Below, piece after piece: positions 47,734 to 55,612 of a stretch of DNA of 64,000 nucleotides; position 1 is the stretch's first letter; every line of letters starts with the position of its first letter. The notes below the pieces were generated by a model, which had not been told where the DNA came from, made no database searches, and saw only the letters and a list, made by a program, of their open reading frames with translations. The DNA is from Rhodanobacter soli (GTDB lineage: Bacteria > Pseudomonadota > Gammaproteobacteria > Xanthomonadales > Rhodanobacteraceae). Location: assembly GCF_040548735.1 (NCBI RefSeq), contig NZ_JBEPSD010000001.1:1550001-1614000 (forward strand), given 5' to 3'. The position numbers and the translations under genes were made by a program.

Positions 47734-49245
47734 TCAGCCCCGATTCGACGACGCCAGCTTGCTGCGGCGGATGCCGTAGGCGAAGTAGATCACGCAGCCC
47801 AGTACCATCCAGACGATGAAGCGTTCGTAGGTGATCCACGGCAGGCCGTAGATCAATGCGACGGAGAACAGGATGCCGAGCGGCGCGGTGAACCACACCG
47901 CCGGGGTCTTGAAGTTGCGCTGCAGGTCCGGGCGGCGCACGCGCAGCAGCATGATCGAGGCGCAGATGATGATGAAGGCGCTGAGCGTGCCGATGTTGAC
48001 CAGCTCGGCCACCTCGCCGATCGGCAGCAATCCGGCAACCAGCGCGGTGAACACGCCCAGGATCAGGGTCGGCCGCGCCGGCGTGCCGAAGCGCGGGCTG
48101 ACCTTGGCGAACCAGGTCGGCAGCAGGCCGTCGCGGGCCAGCGCGAACCAGATCCGTGCCGCGCCCAGCATGAACGCGAACAGCACGCTGGTAACGCCGA
48201 TCACCGCGGCCGCCGCGATCGTGATGCTGAGCCAGTGCAGGCCGATCGATTCGAACGCGTCGGACACCGAGGCCTCGCCGCCGAGCTTGCTGTAGTGGGA
48301 GATGCCGGTGAGCACCAGCGACACCGCGATGTACAGCACCATCGCGATCCCCAGCGACAGCAGCACCGCGCGCGGCAGGTCGCGCTGCGGATTCTTCGAT
48401 TCTTCCGCCGCGGTGGTCAACGTGTCGTAACCGAACACCGCGAAGAACACCACGCTGGCGCCGGTCAGCACGCCCTGCCAGCCGAAGTGGCCGATGCCGG
48501 TGCTGACGTCGACCACGCGCGCCGGGATGAACGGATGCCAGTTCGCCGTGTCGATGTAGAACACGCCGACCAGCACCACCAGCAGTACGCCGATCACCTT
48601 GATCGCCACCACCAGGGTATTGAAGCGCGCGCCCCACTCGGTGCGCACGGTCAGCAGCACGGCGACCGCCAGCGACACCGCCGCGGCGATCACGTTGAAG
48701 CGGTGGCCGTCGCTGGGCCCGGCGATCGCCGTCGAACCGTGCAGGCCGAACAGCTGCTGCAGGTAGTACTCCATGGTCTGCGCGCTCATGCTCTGCTGCG
48801 CCCACTCTGGCAGGTGCACGCCGGCCGAGTTCAGCAGCACCTGCACGTAGCCGGACCAGCCGATCGCCACCACCGCGACCACCAGCGCGTACTCCAGCAG
48901 CAGGTCCCAGCCGATGATCCAGGCGGCGAACTCGCCGAGCACCGCATAGCCGTAGGTATAGGCGCTGCCGGTGACCGGGATCAGCCCGGCGAACTCGGCG
49001 TAGCACAGCGCGGCGCAGGCACTGCCGAAGCCGGCGATGAGGAAGCTGATCGCCACCGCGGGGCCGGCGTTCATCGCCGCCTGCTGGCCGGCCAGCACGA
49101 AGATGCCCACGCCGATGATGCCGCCGATGCCGATCGCGGTGAGTTGCCACAAGCCCAGCACACGGCGGAAATCGCCACGCGTACCGGCCTCCGCCTGCAA
49201 CTGCTCGACCGTCTTGTGGCGCACCAGCTTGCTGAAGAATCCCAT
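47734..49245 (-). CDS. APC superfamily amino acid permease
   Basis: A 503-aa transporter with about 12-14 transmembrane helices. The N-terminal IGIGGIIGVGIFVLAGQQA, AGFGSACAALCYAEFA and PVTGSAYTYGYAVLGE are typical of the cationic amino acid transporter (CAT/YfnA) branch. It moves amino acids across the inner membrane, probably with protons. The ATG at 49245 has GGGGCAGGCG before it, and a TATGAT box lies 29 bp upstream. Confidence 0.92.
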   Translation of the reverse strand: MGFFSKLVRHKTVEQLQAEAGTRGDFRRVLGLWQLTAIGIGGIIGVGIFVLAGQQAAMNAGPAVAISFLIAGFGSACAALCYAEFAGLIPVTGSAYTYGYAVLGEFAAWIIGWDLLLEYALVVAVVAIGWSGYVQVLLNSAGVHLPEWAQQSMSAQTMEYYLQQLFGLHGSTAIAGPSDGHRFNVIAAAVSLAVAVLLTVRTEWGARFNTLVVAIKVIGVLLVVLVGVFYIDTANWHPFIPARVVDVSTGIGHFGWQGVLTGASVVFFAVFGYDTLTTAAEESKNPQRDLPRAVLLSLGIAMVLYIAVSLVLTGISHYSKLGGEASVSDAFESIGLHWLSITIAAAAVIGVTSVLFAFMLGAARIWFALARDGLLPTWFAKVSPRFGTPARPTLILGVFTALVAGLLPIGEVAELVNIGTLSAFIIICASIMLLRVRRPDLQRNFKTPAVWFTAPLGILFSVALIYGLPWITYERFIVWMVLGCVIYFAYGIRRSKLASSNRG

Positions 49246-49273
49246 CGCCTGCCCCTGAGTTAAGCAAGCGGCG

Positions 49274-49279
49274 ATCATA
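49274..49279 (-). promoter_or_regulatory. Putative -10 element TATGAT of the permease gene
   Basis: GCTATGATCG sits about 29 bp upstream of the start. The same GCTATGATCG string occurs before the lysoplasmalogenase and alkaline phosphatase genes. The -35 is not clear. Confidence 0.4.
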
Positions 49280-49401
49280 GCGAATGCATGGGCAGGCACA
49301 CAGCGCGGTGCAACACGGCAGCTGCCGGACCGCCGAAATGCCGCGCAAATCCGCCAGGGCGGGCACCGCGCGCCGCTTTTAGCCGAAGGACGGTGCCGAC
49401 C

Positions 49402-50679
49402 CTACCGCAGCGAAGCGGCTGCGGATCCAGCGGGAGCGGCGGCGCCGGCCGACGAGGGGCGCAGCCATGGCAGCGCCATCGCACTGAGCCCGAACACCAC
49501 CGCGATCGCCAGCGCGATATGGCCATCCAGATGGCCGATGCCGAACCAACGCCCGCCGAGCAGCGGCACCGCGGCCGTGGCCAGCACGCGCACGCCTTCC
49601 GCCCACGGCGCCCAGCGCCGGCCTTCCATCAGCGCGCCGATCACGCACAGGCCGGCGACCAGGTAGACCGCATAGCCCAGCAACGCCGGCAGGCTGGCCG
49701 TACCGGCCATGCCGAGGAACTGCGTGGTCATACCCAACAGCAGCGCGAACTGCAGCAGCACGTAGAGCTTCAGCGGCCGCGGCAGCGGCGGGTCGAAGCG
49801 CTCGCTTGGCAGCACGAAATCCGGCTTCGGGTAGCGCGCCGCCACGTCGGCGGGGCGCCAGCCCGGCGGCTTCAGCCATACCAGCAGCTTGTCGCGCCAG
49901 CGCCGCGCATGCCACGCGTCCAGCGCGGTATGCCAGTACACCTCGGCGTTCGCCCACAGCGGGTTCCAGCTGCGCAGCGGCGAGCGCGTGCCGTACACCG
50001 GCGGGTCGGTGTCGTCTTCCTCGACGAAGCTGCCGAACAAACGGTCCCACACGATCAGGATGCCGCCGTAGTTGCGGTCGAGGTAGCGGTCGTTCACGGC
50101 ATGATGCGCGCGATGGTTGGACGGCGAGCAGAACACGCGGTCGAACCAGCCGAGCCGGCCGATCTGCTCGGTGTGCACCCAGAACTGGTACAGCAAGTCG
50201 ATCAGCGCCACGATCACGAACACCTTCAGCGGCACGCCGAGCACGGCCAGCGGCAGGTAGAACAGCCAGCCCAGCAGCACGCCGCTGCCGGTCTGGCGCA
50301 GCGCGGTGGAGAGGTTGTAGCGCTCGCTCTGGTGGTGCACCACGTGCGCGGCCCACAGGATGTTCACCCGGTGCCCGCAGCGGTGCAGCCAGTAGTAGCA
50401 GAAGTCGTACAGCAGCAGCGCGCCGGCCCACACCATCCAGCTGTCCTCCGGCAGCGCGAACAGCGCCAGGTGTTCGACACACCACGCATAGATGCCGATC
50501 GTCAGCAGCTTGCTGAACACGCCGATCAGCTGCGAGATCACCCCCAGTCCGATGCTGTTGACCGCGTCGTTGCTGGCATACGCCTCGCGCCCGCGCAGCT
50601 TCGCCACCAGCAGTTCGATCCCGATCAGCAGGAAGAACACCGGCGTGGCCCAGGTGATGATGAGTTCCTGCGTATTCAC
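49402..50679 (-). CDS. Sterol desaturase/fatty acid hydroxylase family membrane protein
   Basis: A 425-aa di-iron membrane enzyme from GTG at 50679, which overlaps the stop of the upstream gene (GTGA). The histidine boxes HRCGH, HVVHH and SNHRAHH are the metal ligands. Several transmembrane segments flank them, and the extra C-terminal ~150 residues add three or four more. The reaction (lipid hydroxylation or ether-lipid cleavage) is not set by sequence. Its fusion-like operon with a lysoplasmalogenase points to ether-lipid metabolism, as in TMEM195-type alkylglycerol monooxygenases. Confidence 0.88.
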   Translation of the reverse strand: MNTQELIITWATPVFFLLIGIELLVAKLRGREAYASNDAVNSIGLGVISQLIGVFSKLLTIGIYAWCVEHLALFALPEDSWMVWAGALLLYDFCYYWLHRCGHRVNILWAAHVVHHQSERYNLSTALRQTGSGVLLGWLFYLPLAVLGVPLKVFVIVALIDLLYQFWVHTEQIGRLGWFDRVFCSPSNHRAHHAVNDRYLDRNYGGILIVWDRLFGSFVEEDDTDPPVYGTRSPLRSWNPLWANAEVYWHTALDAWHARRWRDKLLVWLKPPGWRPADVAARYPKPDFVLPSERFDPPLPRPLKLYVLLQFALLLGMTTQFLGMAGTASLPALLGYAVYLVAGLCVIGALMEGRRWAPWAEGVRVLATAAVPLLGGRWFGIGHLDGHIALAIAVVFGLSAMALPWLRPSSAGAAAPAGSAAASLR

Positions 50680-51422
50680 TGCGCTGCACCCGCCTCGATC
50701 GCCGTGCCGACGCGCTGCACCGAGCGCGCGATCCACCACAACGCCAGATAATACGCCGACAGCACCCACAGGCTGGACCACGGGATCGCGCCGTGGAAGC
50801 GGTTCCACGCCAGCAGGCTGTCGCTGAGCAGGAACATCAGCGCGCCGGCCGCCGCCAGCCGCGCGGCCGGCGCCTGCGCGTCGCTGCGCTGCGCGAACAG
50901 CCGCGCCCGCACCAGCGCCTGCCCGCCCATGCACGCCAGCACCAGCACGTACACAATCACCGGCACGCGCAACGGCGCACCGATCGCATCCCACAGCAGG
51001 TAGAGGTTCACCGCGCCGTAGCCGAGGCAGGCCAGCAATAGCAGCGGCCGCGCGCCGAAGCGGCTGTCGCCGAGGAAGGCGGCGATGAAGCACAGGTGGC
51101 CGCACAGGAACGCCACGAGTCCCGGCACGAACAGATCGCCCGGCAACATGAGGAACACGTCACCGAGCAGCGAACAGGCGATGCCGGCCAGGATCAAACG
51201 CCGGTAGCGCGGCGACTGCGCCGGACGCGCGCGCCACGCCAGCACGAAGATCAGCGCGGTGGCCAGCGGCTTGCCGGACCAGTGCAGCCAGCGCCAGCCC
51301 TGGCCGGGATCGGCGGCGGCCAGCAGCGCGCCGGCGATGGCGGCCATCGCGGCGCCCAGCGTGGCGAGCGCGAGCAGGCGCGGGTACGCTGCGCGCGCAG
51401 CGTCGAGGGTGACGGCGGACAT
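50676..51422 (-). CDS. Lysoplasmalogenase (YhhN family)
   Basis: A 248-aa inner-membrane protein with about eight transmembrane segments. The YhhN signatures SLLGDVFLML and FLCGHLCFIAAF, and later MFLLSDSLLAWNRF, are clear; Asp and His in them are the catalytic candidates. The family hydrolyses the vinyl ether bond of lysoplasmalogens. Translationally coupled to the downstream hydroxylase. Confidence 0.9.
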   Translation of the reverse strand: MSAVTLDAARAAYPRLLALATLGAAMAAIAGALLAAADPGQGWRWLHWSGKPLATALIFVLAWRARPAQSPRYRRLILAGIACSLLGDVFLMLPGDLFVPGLVAFLCGHLCFIAAFLGDSRFGARPLLLLACLGYGAVNLYLLWDAIGAPLRVPVIVYVLVLACMGGQALVRARLFAQRSDAQAPAARLAAAGALMFLLSDSLLAWNRFHGAIPWSSLWVLSAYYLALWWIARSVQRVGTAIEAGAAQ

Positions 51423-51450
51423 GCACGATCCGGGAGGCGAATGTCGCCCG

Positions 51451-51456
51451 ATCATA
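51451..51456 (-). promoter_or_regulatory. Putative -10 element TATGAT of the lysoplasmalogenase operon
   Basis: GCTATGATCG is about 29 bp upstream of the ATG, like the boxes at 49274 and 53279. Confidence 0.4.
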
Positions 51457-51483
51457 GCCTGGGCAACTGCCGGCGCGACGCTT

Positions 51484-53232
51484 TCAGCGGGCGGCCGCTC
51501 CGGCCTGCTGCAGCCATGCCTGCCGCGTCGGCCGCTCCACCGGCACGCCGTCGGCATTGCAGCTGCCCAGCTTGCACAGCTCGGCGCGTAGCCGCGGCGC
51601 GTGCTGCACGATCACGTGGAAGATCACGTTCTGCTCCAGCTCGCCGTGGAACGCGGCGGCGCCGGGACCGGTGGCGAAGATCGCCACGTCCTCGCCGCCG
51701 TGGGTTTCGCTTTTCAGCGGCAGGATCGCCTCCTGCAAATAATCCGGATCGGTGGTGTCGACCTCGCGCAGGTCGGGCCGGCCCTTGCCGATCGCGCTGT
51801 ATTCGCGCGGGTTGTGCGGAAAGCGCTTGCTGCCTTCCGGCTGCTGGTCGCTGGCGCCGGTATAGCCGGGGCCGTTGGCGAAACCGAGCGTGGTGTACGG
51901 CAGGCCGGTGGCGTCGCGCGCCAGGCCCGGCGCGCTTTCGTCGTCGTAGCTGTCGGTGGCGCCGGTGACCTTGCCCAGGATCGGGTTGCCGCGGCGCGGA
52001 TAGCCGGCGAAGGTCAGCGTGTGGCTGTGGTCGGCGGTGACCACGATCAGCGTCTCGGCCGGGTCGGTGTGCTCCAGCGCGGCCTGCACCGCGGCGGCGA
52101 AGCTGACCGTCTCGTCCAGCGCGCGGTAGGCGTTGCCGGCGTGCAGCGCGTGGTCGATGCGGCCGCCCTCGACCATCAGGAAGAAGCCGTTCGGGTTCTG
52201 TTTCAGCACCTCGATCGCGCTGGCCGTCATCTCGGCCAGGCTCGGCTCGCCGGCCTTGTCGCGCGGGCGCTCGTGTTCGTAGTTCATGTGCGAAGGCTCG
52301 AACAGGCCGAGCAGGCGCGGCGTGCGCGAAAGGTCCAGCGCCTTCAGCTGCGCCGCGTTCCACACGTACTTGCCGTCCGGATGGCTGGACGTCCATTCGC
52401 CGATCAGGTTGCGGCCGTCGAGGCGCTGGCCGACGCGGGTCGGATACTCCGGATCGTCCGCGCCGGCCGGCATGAATTCGGTACGGCCGCCGCCCATCGC
52501 CACGGTCAGTCCGCCGGCGACCGGGAAGTCGATCAGCTGCGCGGCGAAATCCTTGCAGCCGGCGGCCTTCGCCGCTTCGCTCAGGTCGGCGTCCACCTCC
52601 CAGTTGCGCTCGGGCAGGTGGCCGTAGGTAGCGGCCGGGGTGGCGTGGGTGATCCGCGTGGTGGTGACCGCGCCGGTGCTCATGCCGGCCGCTGCGGCCA
52701 ACTCCAGCGCGCTGACCAGTTCCTGCCCGCGCGTGCCGGCGCAGTCCTGCCGGCGCGGCACCTGCGATACGCCGATGAAGCCCGCGCGGGTCTTCACGCC
52801 GGTCATGATCGCGGTCATGGTGCCGGCCGAGTCGGGGGTTTGCTGGTCGGTTTCATAGGTGCGCGACAGCGCGCTGAACGGAAACCGCTCGAAGCTCAGG
52901 CGATAGCTCTCGCCATCCACGCCGGCACGCTGGCCGGCCAGCACGTGTGCGGCGGCGATGGTGGGGATGCTCATGCCGTCGCCGAGGAACACGATCACGT
53001 TCTTCGCGCGCTGGCCGCCCGCGTTCGCCTGGGCGGAGGCCAGCGCCGCCTGCGCCGCGCCGCTGCGGAACCACCACTGCGGCGTCTCGCCCTGCGGGCG
53101 CTGGATCGCCGGCACGGCGATCGCCGCCGGTGCCGTCGACGACGTCATCGGTGGCTGGCTGGCGCAGGCGCCGAGCGTGGAGAGCGCGGCGCCCAGCAGG
53201 AACGGGCGTACGGGGGAAGGGAAACGGGGCAT
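51484..53232 (-). CDS. Alkaline phosphatase (PhoA superfamily) lipoprotein
   Basis: A 582-aa exported phosphomonoesterase from the ATG at 53232. MPRFPSPVRPFLLGAALSTLGAC is a lipoprotein signal (LGAC). The metal site NVIVFLGDGMS and the nucleophile Ser in TPDSAGTMTAIMTG are present, with VTADHSHTLTF as the second metal motif. It would free phosphate from organic esters in the periplasm. Long inserts relative to E. coli PhoA (471 aa) lie in the middle. Confidence 0.93.
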   Translation of the reverse strand: MPRFPSPVRPFLLGAALSTLGACASQPPMTSSTAPAAIAVPAIQRPQGETPQWWFRSGAAQAALASAQANAGGQRAKNVIVFLGDGMSIPTIAAAHVLAGQRAGVDGESYRLSFERFPFSALSRTYETDQQTPDSAGTMTAIMTGVKTRAGFIGVSQVPRRQDCAGTRGQELVSALELAAAAGMSTGAVTTTRITHATPAATYGHLPERNWEVDADLSEAAKAAGCKDFAAQLIDFPVAGGLTVAMGGGRTEFMPAGADDPEYPTRVGQRLDGRNLIGEWTSSHPDGKYVWNAAQLKALDLSRTPRLLGLFEPSHMNYEHERPRDKAGEPSLAEMTASAIEVLKQNPNGFFLMVEGGRIDHALHAGNAYRALDETVSFAAAVQAALEHTDPAETLIVVTADHSHTLTFAGYPRRGNPILGKVTGATDSYDDESAPGLARDATGLPYTTLGFANGPGYTGASDQQPEGSKRFPHNPREYSAIGKGRPDLREVDTTDPDYLQEAILPLKSETHGGEDVAIFATGPGAAAFHGELEQNVIFHVIVQHAPRLRAELCKLGSCNADGVPVERPTRQAWLQQAGAAAR

Positions 53233-53250
53233 GCGGATCTTCCTGGCATC

Positions 53251-53266
53251 GCGTGGACGTCCACGC
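53251..53266. promoter_or_regulatory. 16-bp palindrome in the alkaline phosphatase leader
   Basis: GCGTGGACGTCCACGC is a perfect palindrome between a TATGAT box (53279-53284) and the ATG. It is placed to act as an operator or an RNA hairpin near the ribosome-binding site. Confidence 0.45.
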
Positions 53267-53278
53267 GGATCGCCAGCG

Positions 53279-53284
53279 ATCATA
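53279..53284 (-). promoter_or_regulatory. Putative -10 element TATGAT of the alkaline phosphatase gene
   Basis: GCTATGATCG lies 47 bp upstream of the start; third member of the set at 49274 and 51451. Confidence 0.4.
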
Positions 53285-53326
53285 GCCGAGGCATGCGAAC
53301 GTTCCGTGGCAACGGCGCGGCCGCGT

Positions 53327-53542
53327 TCAACCCCTGCCGTACATCCTGCGGTACACCGCGCTCACCCGTGCTTCCAGCGCGCCGCCCTGATGGGCCCGCT
53401 GGAACGCATCGTTGAGCTGCTTCTCGGCCGCATGCAGGTCGCGCAGGAATTGCCGGGTGTCGTTCGACAGGCCGCAGTCGGCCATTCGCCGCTCCAGGCT
53501 GGCGTCGAGGGTTTCGAGGCGTTTTGGCTTGCGCTCGCTCAT
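53327..53542 (-). CDS. Small hypothetical protein (71 aa)
   Basis: A 71-aa basic helical protein from the ATG at 53542: MSERKPKRLETLDASLERRM, then CGLSNDTRQFLRDLHAAEKQLNDAF and RVSAVYRRMYGRG. A short cytoplasmic protein with no known motif. It lies between the phosphatase and the sulfatase on the same strand. Confidence 0.65.
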   Translation of the reverse strand: MSERKPKRLETLDASLERRMADCGLSNDTRQFLRDLHAAEKQLNDAFQRAHQGGALEARVSAVYRRMYGRG

Positions 53543-53680
53543 GCCTGATGCAAGCAAGAGTTCTGCCAGTGGCGTCGATCCCCGCAGCACGCGGCATGCG
53601 GACGATCCATCCGCCCGCCGCGATGGCCACCGGCGGCGCAAACTGCCGCTGCGGGTCAGCCGCGACCGGCGGCGGCTCCC

Positions 53681-55396
53681 TCACTGGTACACGTGCAGCC
53701 GCCCGATCGTCCACGCGTGGTAGGACGCCAGCAGACCCGGCACGGCGCAGTCGCTGTACAGGCCGTTGCAGCGCTCGCGCAGCCCGCTGGCCGCGGTGAA
53801 ATAGGCGTCGGTGGGCAGGCCCGCCGCCTGCAGCACCATGCTGGGCAGGAACGCGATGTCGAGCATCGGGTACGCCGGCAGCGGCGGGCCGGCGAAGTTG
53901 CTCTTGAGCATGTAGTAGGTGAGGTAGTGCTGGTACGGCTGCAGTGCCGGCGGCAACCGGCGCGACAGGTTGCGGATCTGGCCGTTGAACGACGGCTGGT
54001 GGTCGCCGAAATGGAGCAGCACGGTCGGCTGCGGACGATCGAGGAAGGCGTGCTCCAGCGCGCGCATCGCCAGGTCGGAATCGTGCAGGCGCGACAGGTA
54101 GGTATCGAAGTTCAGCGCCGTGTTCGCCGGCAACCCGCGCAGCAGGTTGCGGAAGGGCCGCGGCAGCGTCGCCATCGGCTGGTGGTCGTGCGGACCGTGC
54201 TGGTTCAGCGTCAGGATCATGATGAACACCGGCTGCCCCGGCTTGCGGACCTGGTCGTAGATGCGCTTCGCCGCGGCGAACATCTGCGCGTCGCTTTCCT
54301 CCCACTCCTCCAGGCCCAGCTCGTCGGCGCCGTACAGGTGGTCGAAGCCGTAGGCCTGGTACGCGTTGCGCCCGTTGATGAAGCTGGCGCTGGTCGGGTA
54401 GATGCCGATGGTGAGGTAGCCGAGCCGGCGCAGCTGCAGCGCCAGCGCATCGTGCACGTTCGGCGCCAGCACGTACGGCGCGTACATGCCGCCCGAGCCG
54501 AAGATGTCCTGCGGCATGCCGGTCAGCGCGGCGAACTCGCTGACCCAGGTGCCGCCGCCGAACGTGTGCACGCGCAACACGCCATGCGCACGGGTGCGCG
54601 CGTCGGGCCGGAACATCGCGACCCGGCACTGCGGCACGTTGCAGGCGTCGTAGATCGACGGGTCGAAGGTGCTTTCCTCCAGCACCTGCACGATGTCCGG
54701 GTACGGCGGCGGCATGCTGCCCAGGCTGCCCGGCGCGGTCGCGCCCCAGTCCCGTTCGGCCACGGCATCGCTGGCCATCGCCGGCAGCTCCACGTCAGCG
54801 TCGTGCAGGTTGACAAAGAAATTCGTCAGCTGCGCATCGTCGGACATCCTTTGCCACGCGTTGCGCGAGTGCACCTGCGCAAACGGTCCGGTGGGCAGCA
54901 TGCACAGCCAGAACGCCAGCGTACACAGTGCGGCACCCCCAATGCGCATGCCGGCGGCGCGGCGCGGCCGCGGCCTGGAGGGCAGCACGTGCCAGTCCCA
55001 GCGCCACACCAGGTACAGCAGCGGCGGCAGCAGCACGCACAGGCCGATCCCCACCGTGTACAGGTGCGGATAGTGGCGCAGCGTGTCGAGCAGACTGGTG
55101 CGCACGTAATAGATGAAGTCCGACGGCATCAGCTGCGAGTCGAGGTAGCGCAGCTTCAATTCCGCCACGGACTTCAGCAGCAGGAACAGTCCGCCGCCGA
55201 CCAGCAGCGCCGTGGCGAAGCGGCCGAACGCGAACAGCAGCGCGCCGAACGTGCACAGCATCAGCCCCGCGATGAAGCCGCGCTGCAGCGGCAGCGGCTC
55301 CTGCCAGGCGGTGAGCGCGATGCAGGCGGCGAAGAAAAGCAGCGCGCACAGCACCACCGCACCTGCCCGCGTGGGGCGCAACGACATTCGACGCAT
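53681..55396 (-). CDS. LTA synthase-like sulfatase family protein
   Basis: A 571-aa membrane enzyme with five hydrophobic segments before residue ~180, then a periplasmic sulfatase/alkaline-phosphatase-fold domain. VLEESTFDPSI gives the first metal motif, GGTWVSEFAALTG carries the likely nucleophile Thr, and LHFGDHQPSFNG is the second metal motif. Relatives transfer phosphoglycerol or phosphoethanolamine to glycans. ATG at 55396, with another at 55387. Confidence 0.88.
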   Translation of the reverse strand: MRRMSLRPTRAGAVVLCALLFFAACIALTAWQEPLPLQRGFIAGLMLCTFGALLFAFGRFATALLVGGGLFLLLKSVAELKLRYLDSQLMPSDFIYYVRTSLLDTLRHYPHLYTVGIGLCVLLPPLLYLVWRWDWHVLPSRPRPRRAAGMRIGGAALCTLAFWLCMLPTGPFAQVHSRNAWQRMSDDAQLTNFFVNLHDADVELPAMASDAVAERDWGATAPGSLGSMPPPYPDIVQVLEESTFDPSIYDACNVPQCRVAMFRPDARTRAHGVLRVHTFGGGTWVSEFAALTGMPQDIFGSGGMYAPYVLAPNVHDALALQLRRLGYLTIGIYPTSASFINGRNAYQAYGFDHLYGADELGLEEWEESDAQMFAAAKRIYDQVRKPGQPVFIMILTLNQHGPHDHQPMATLPRPFRNLLRGLPANTALNFDTYLSRLHDSDLAMRALEHAFLDRPQPTVLLHFGDHQPSFNGQIRNLSRRLPPALQPYQHYLTYYMLKSNFAGPPLPAYPMLDIAFLPSMVLQAAGLPTDAYFTAASGLRERCNGLYSDCAVPGLLASYHAWTIGRLHVYQ

Positions 55397-55612
55397 GGCT
55401 GGAGAGTCCCCCCGTAAGGACCGATGTCACTGGAACGCCATCTTACGGTCTTGCAGCGGCAACGTACCGGCACCCCGACGCGCTGTTCCACTGGCGTTGG
55501 GCTTGGCGTGGCGGGCGGAGCGAAGGCCGTTCCCGGTGACGGCGTGCAAGCACCCGGCCACCCCGATCTGCTAGCTTTCGCGATCTGAACCCGCACGTCC
55601 CACGGAACCGCC

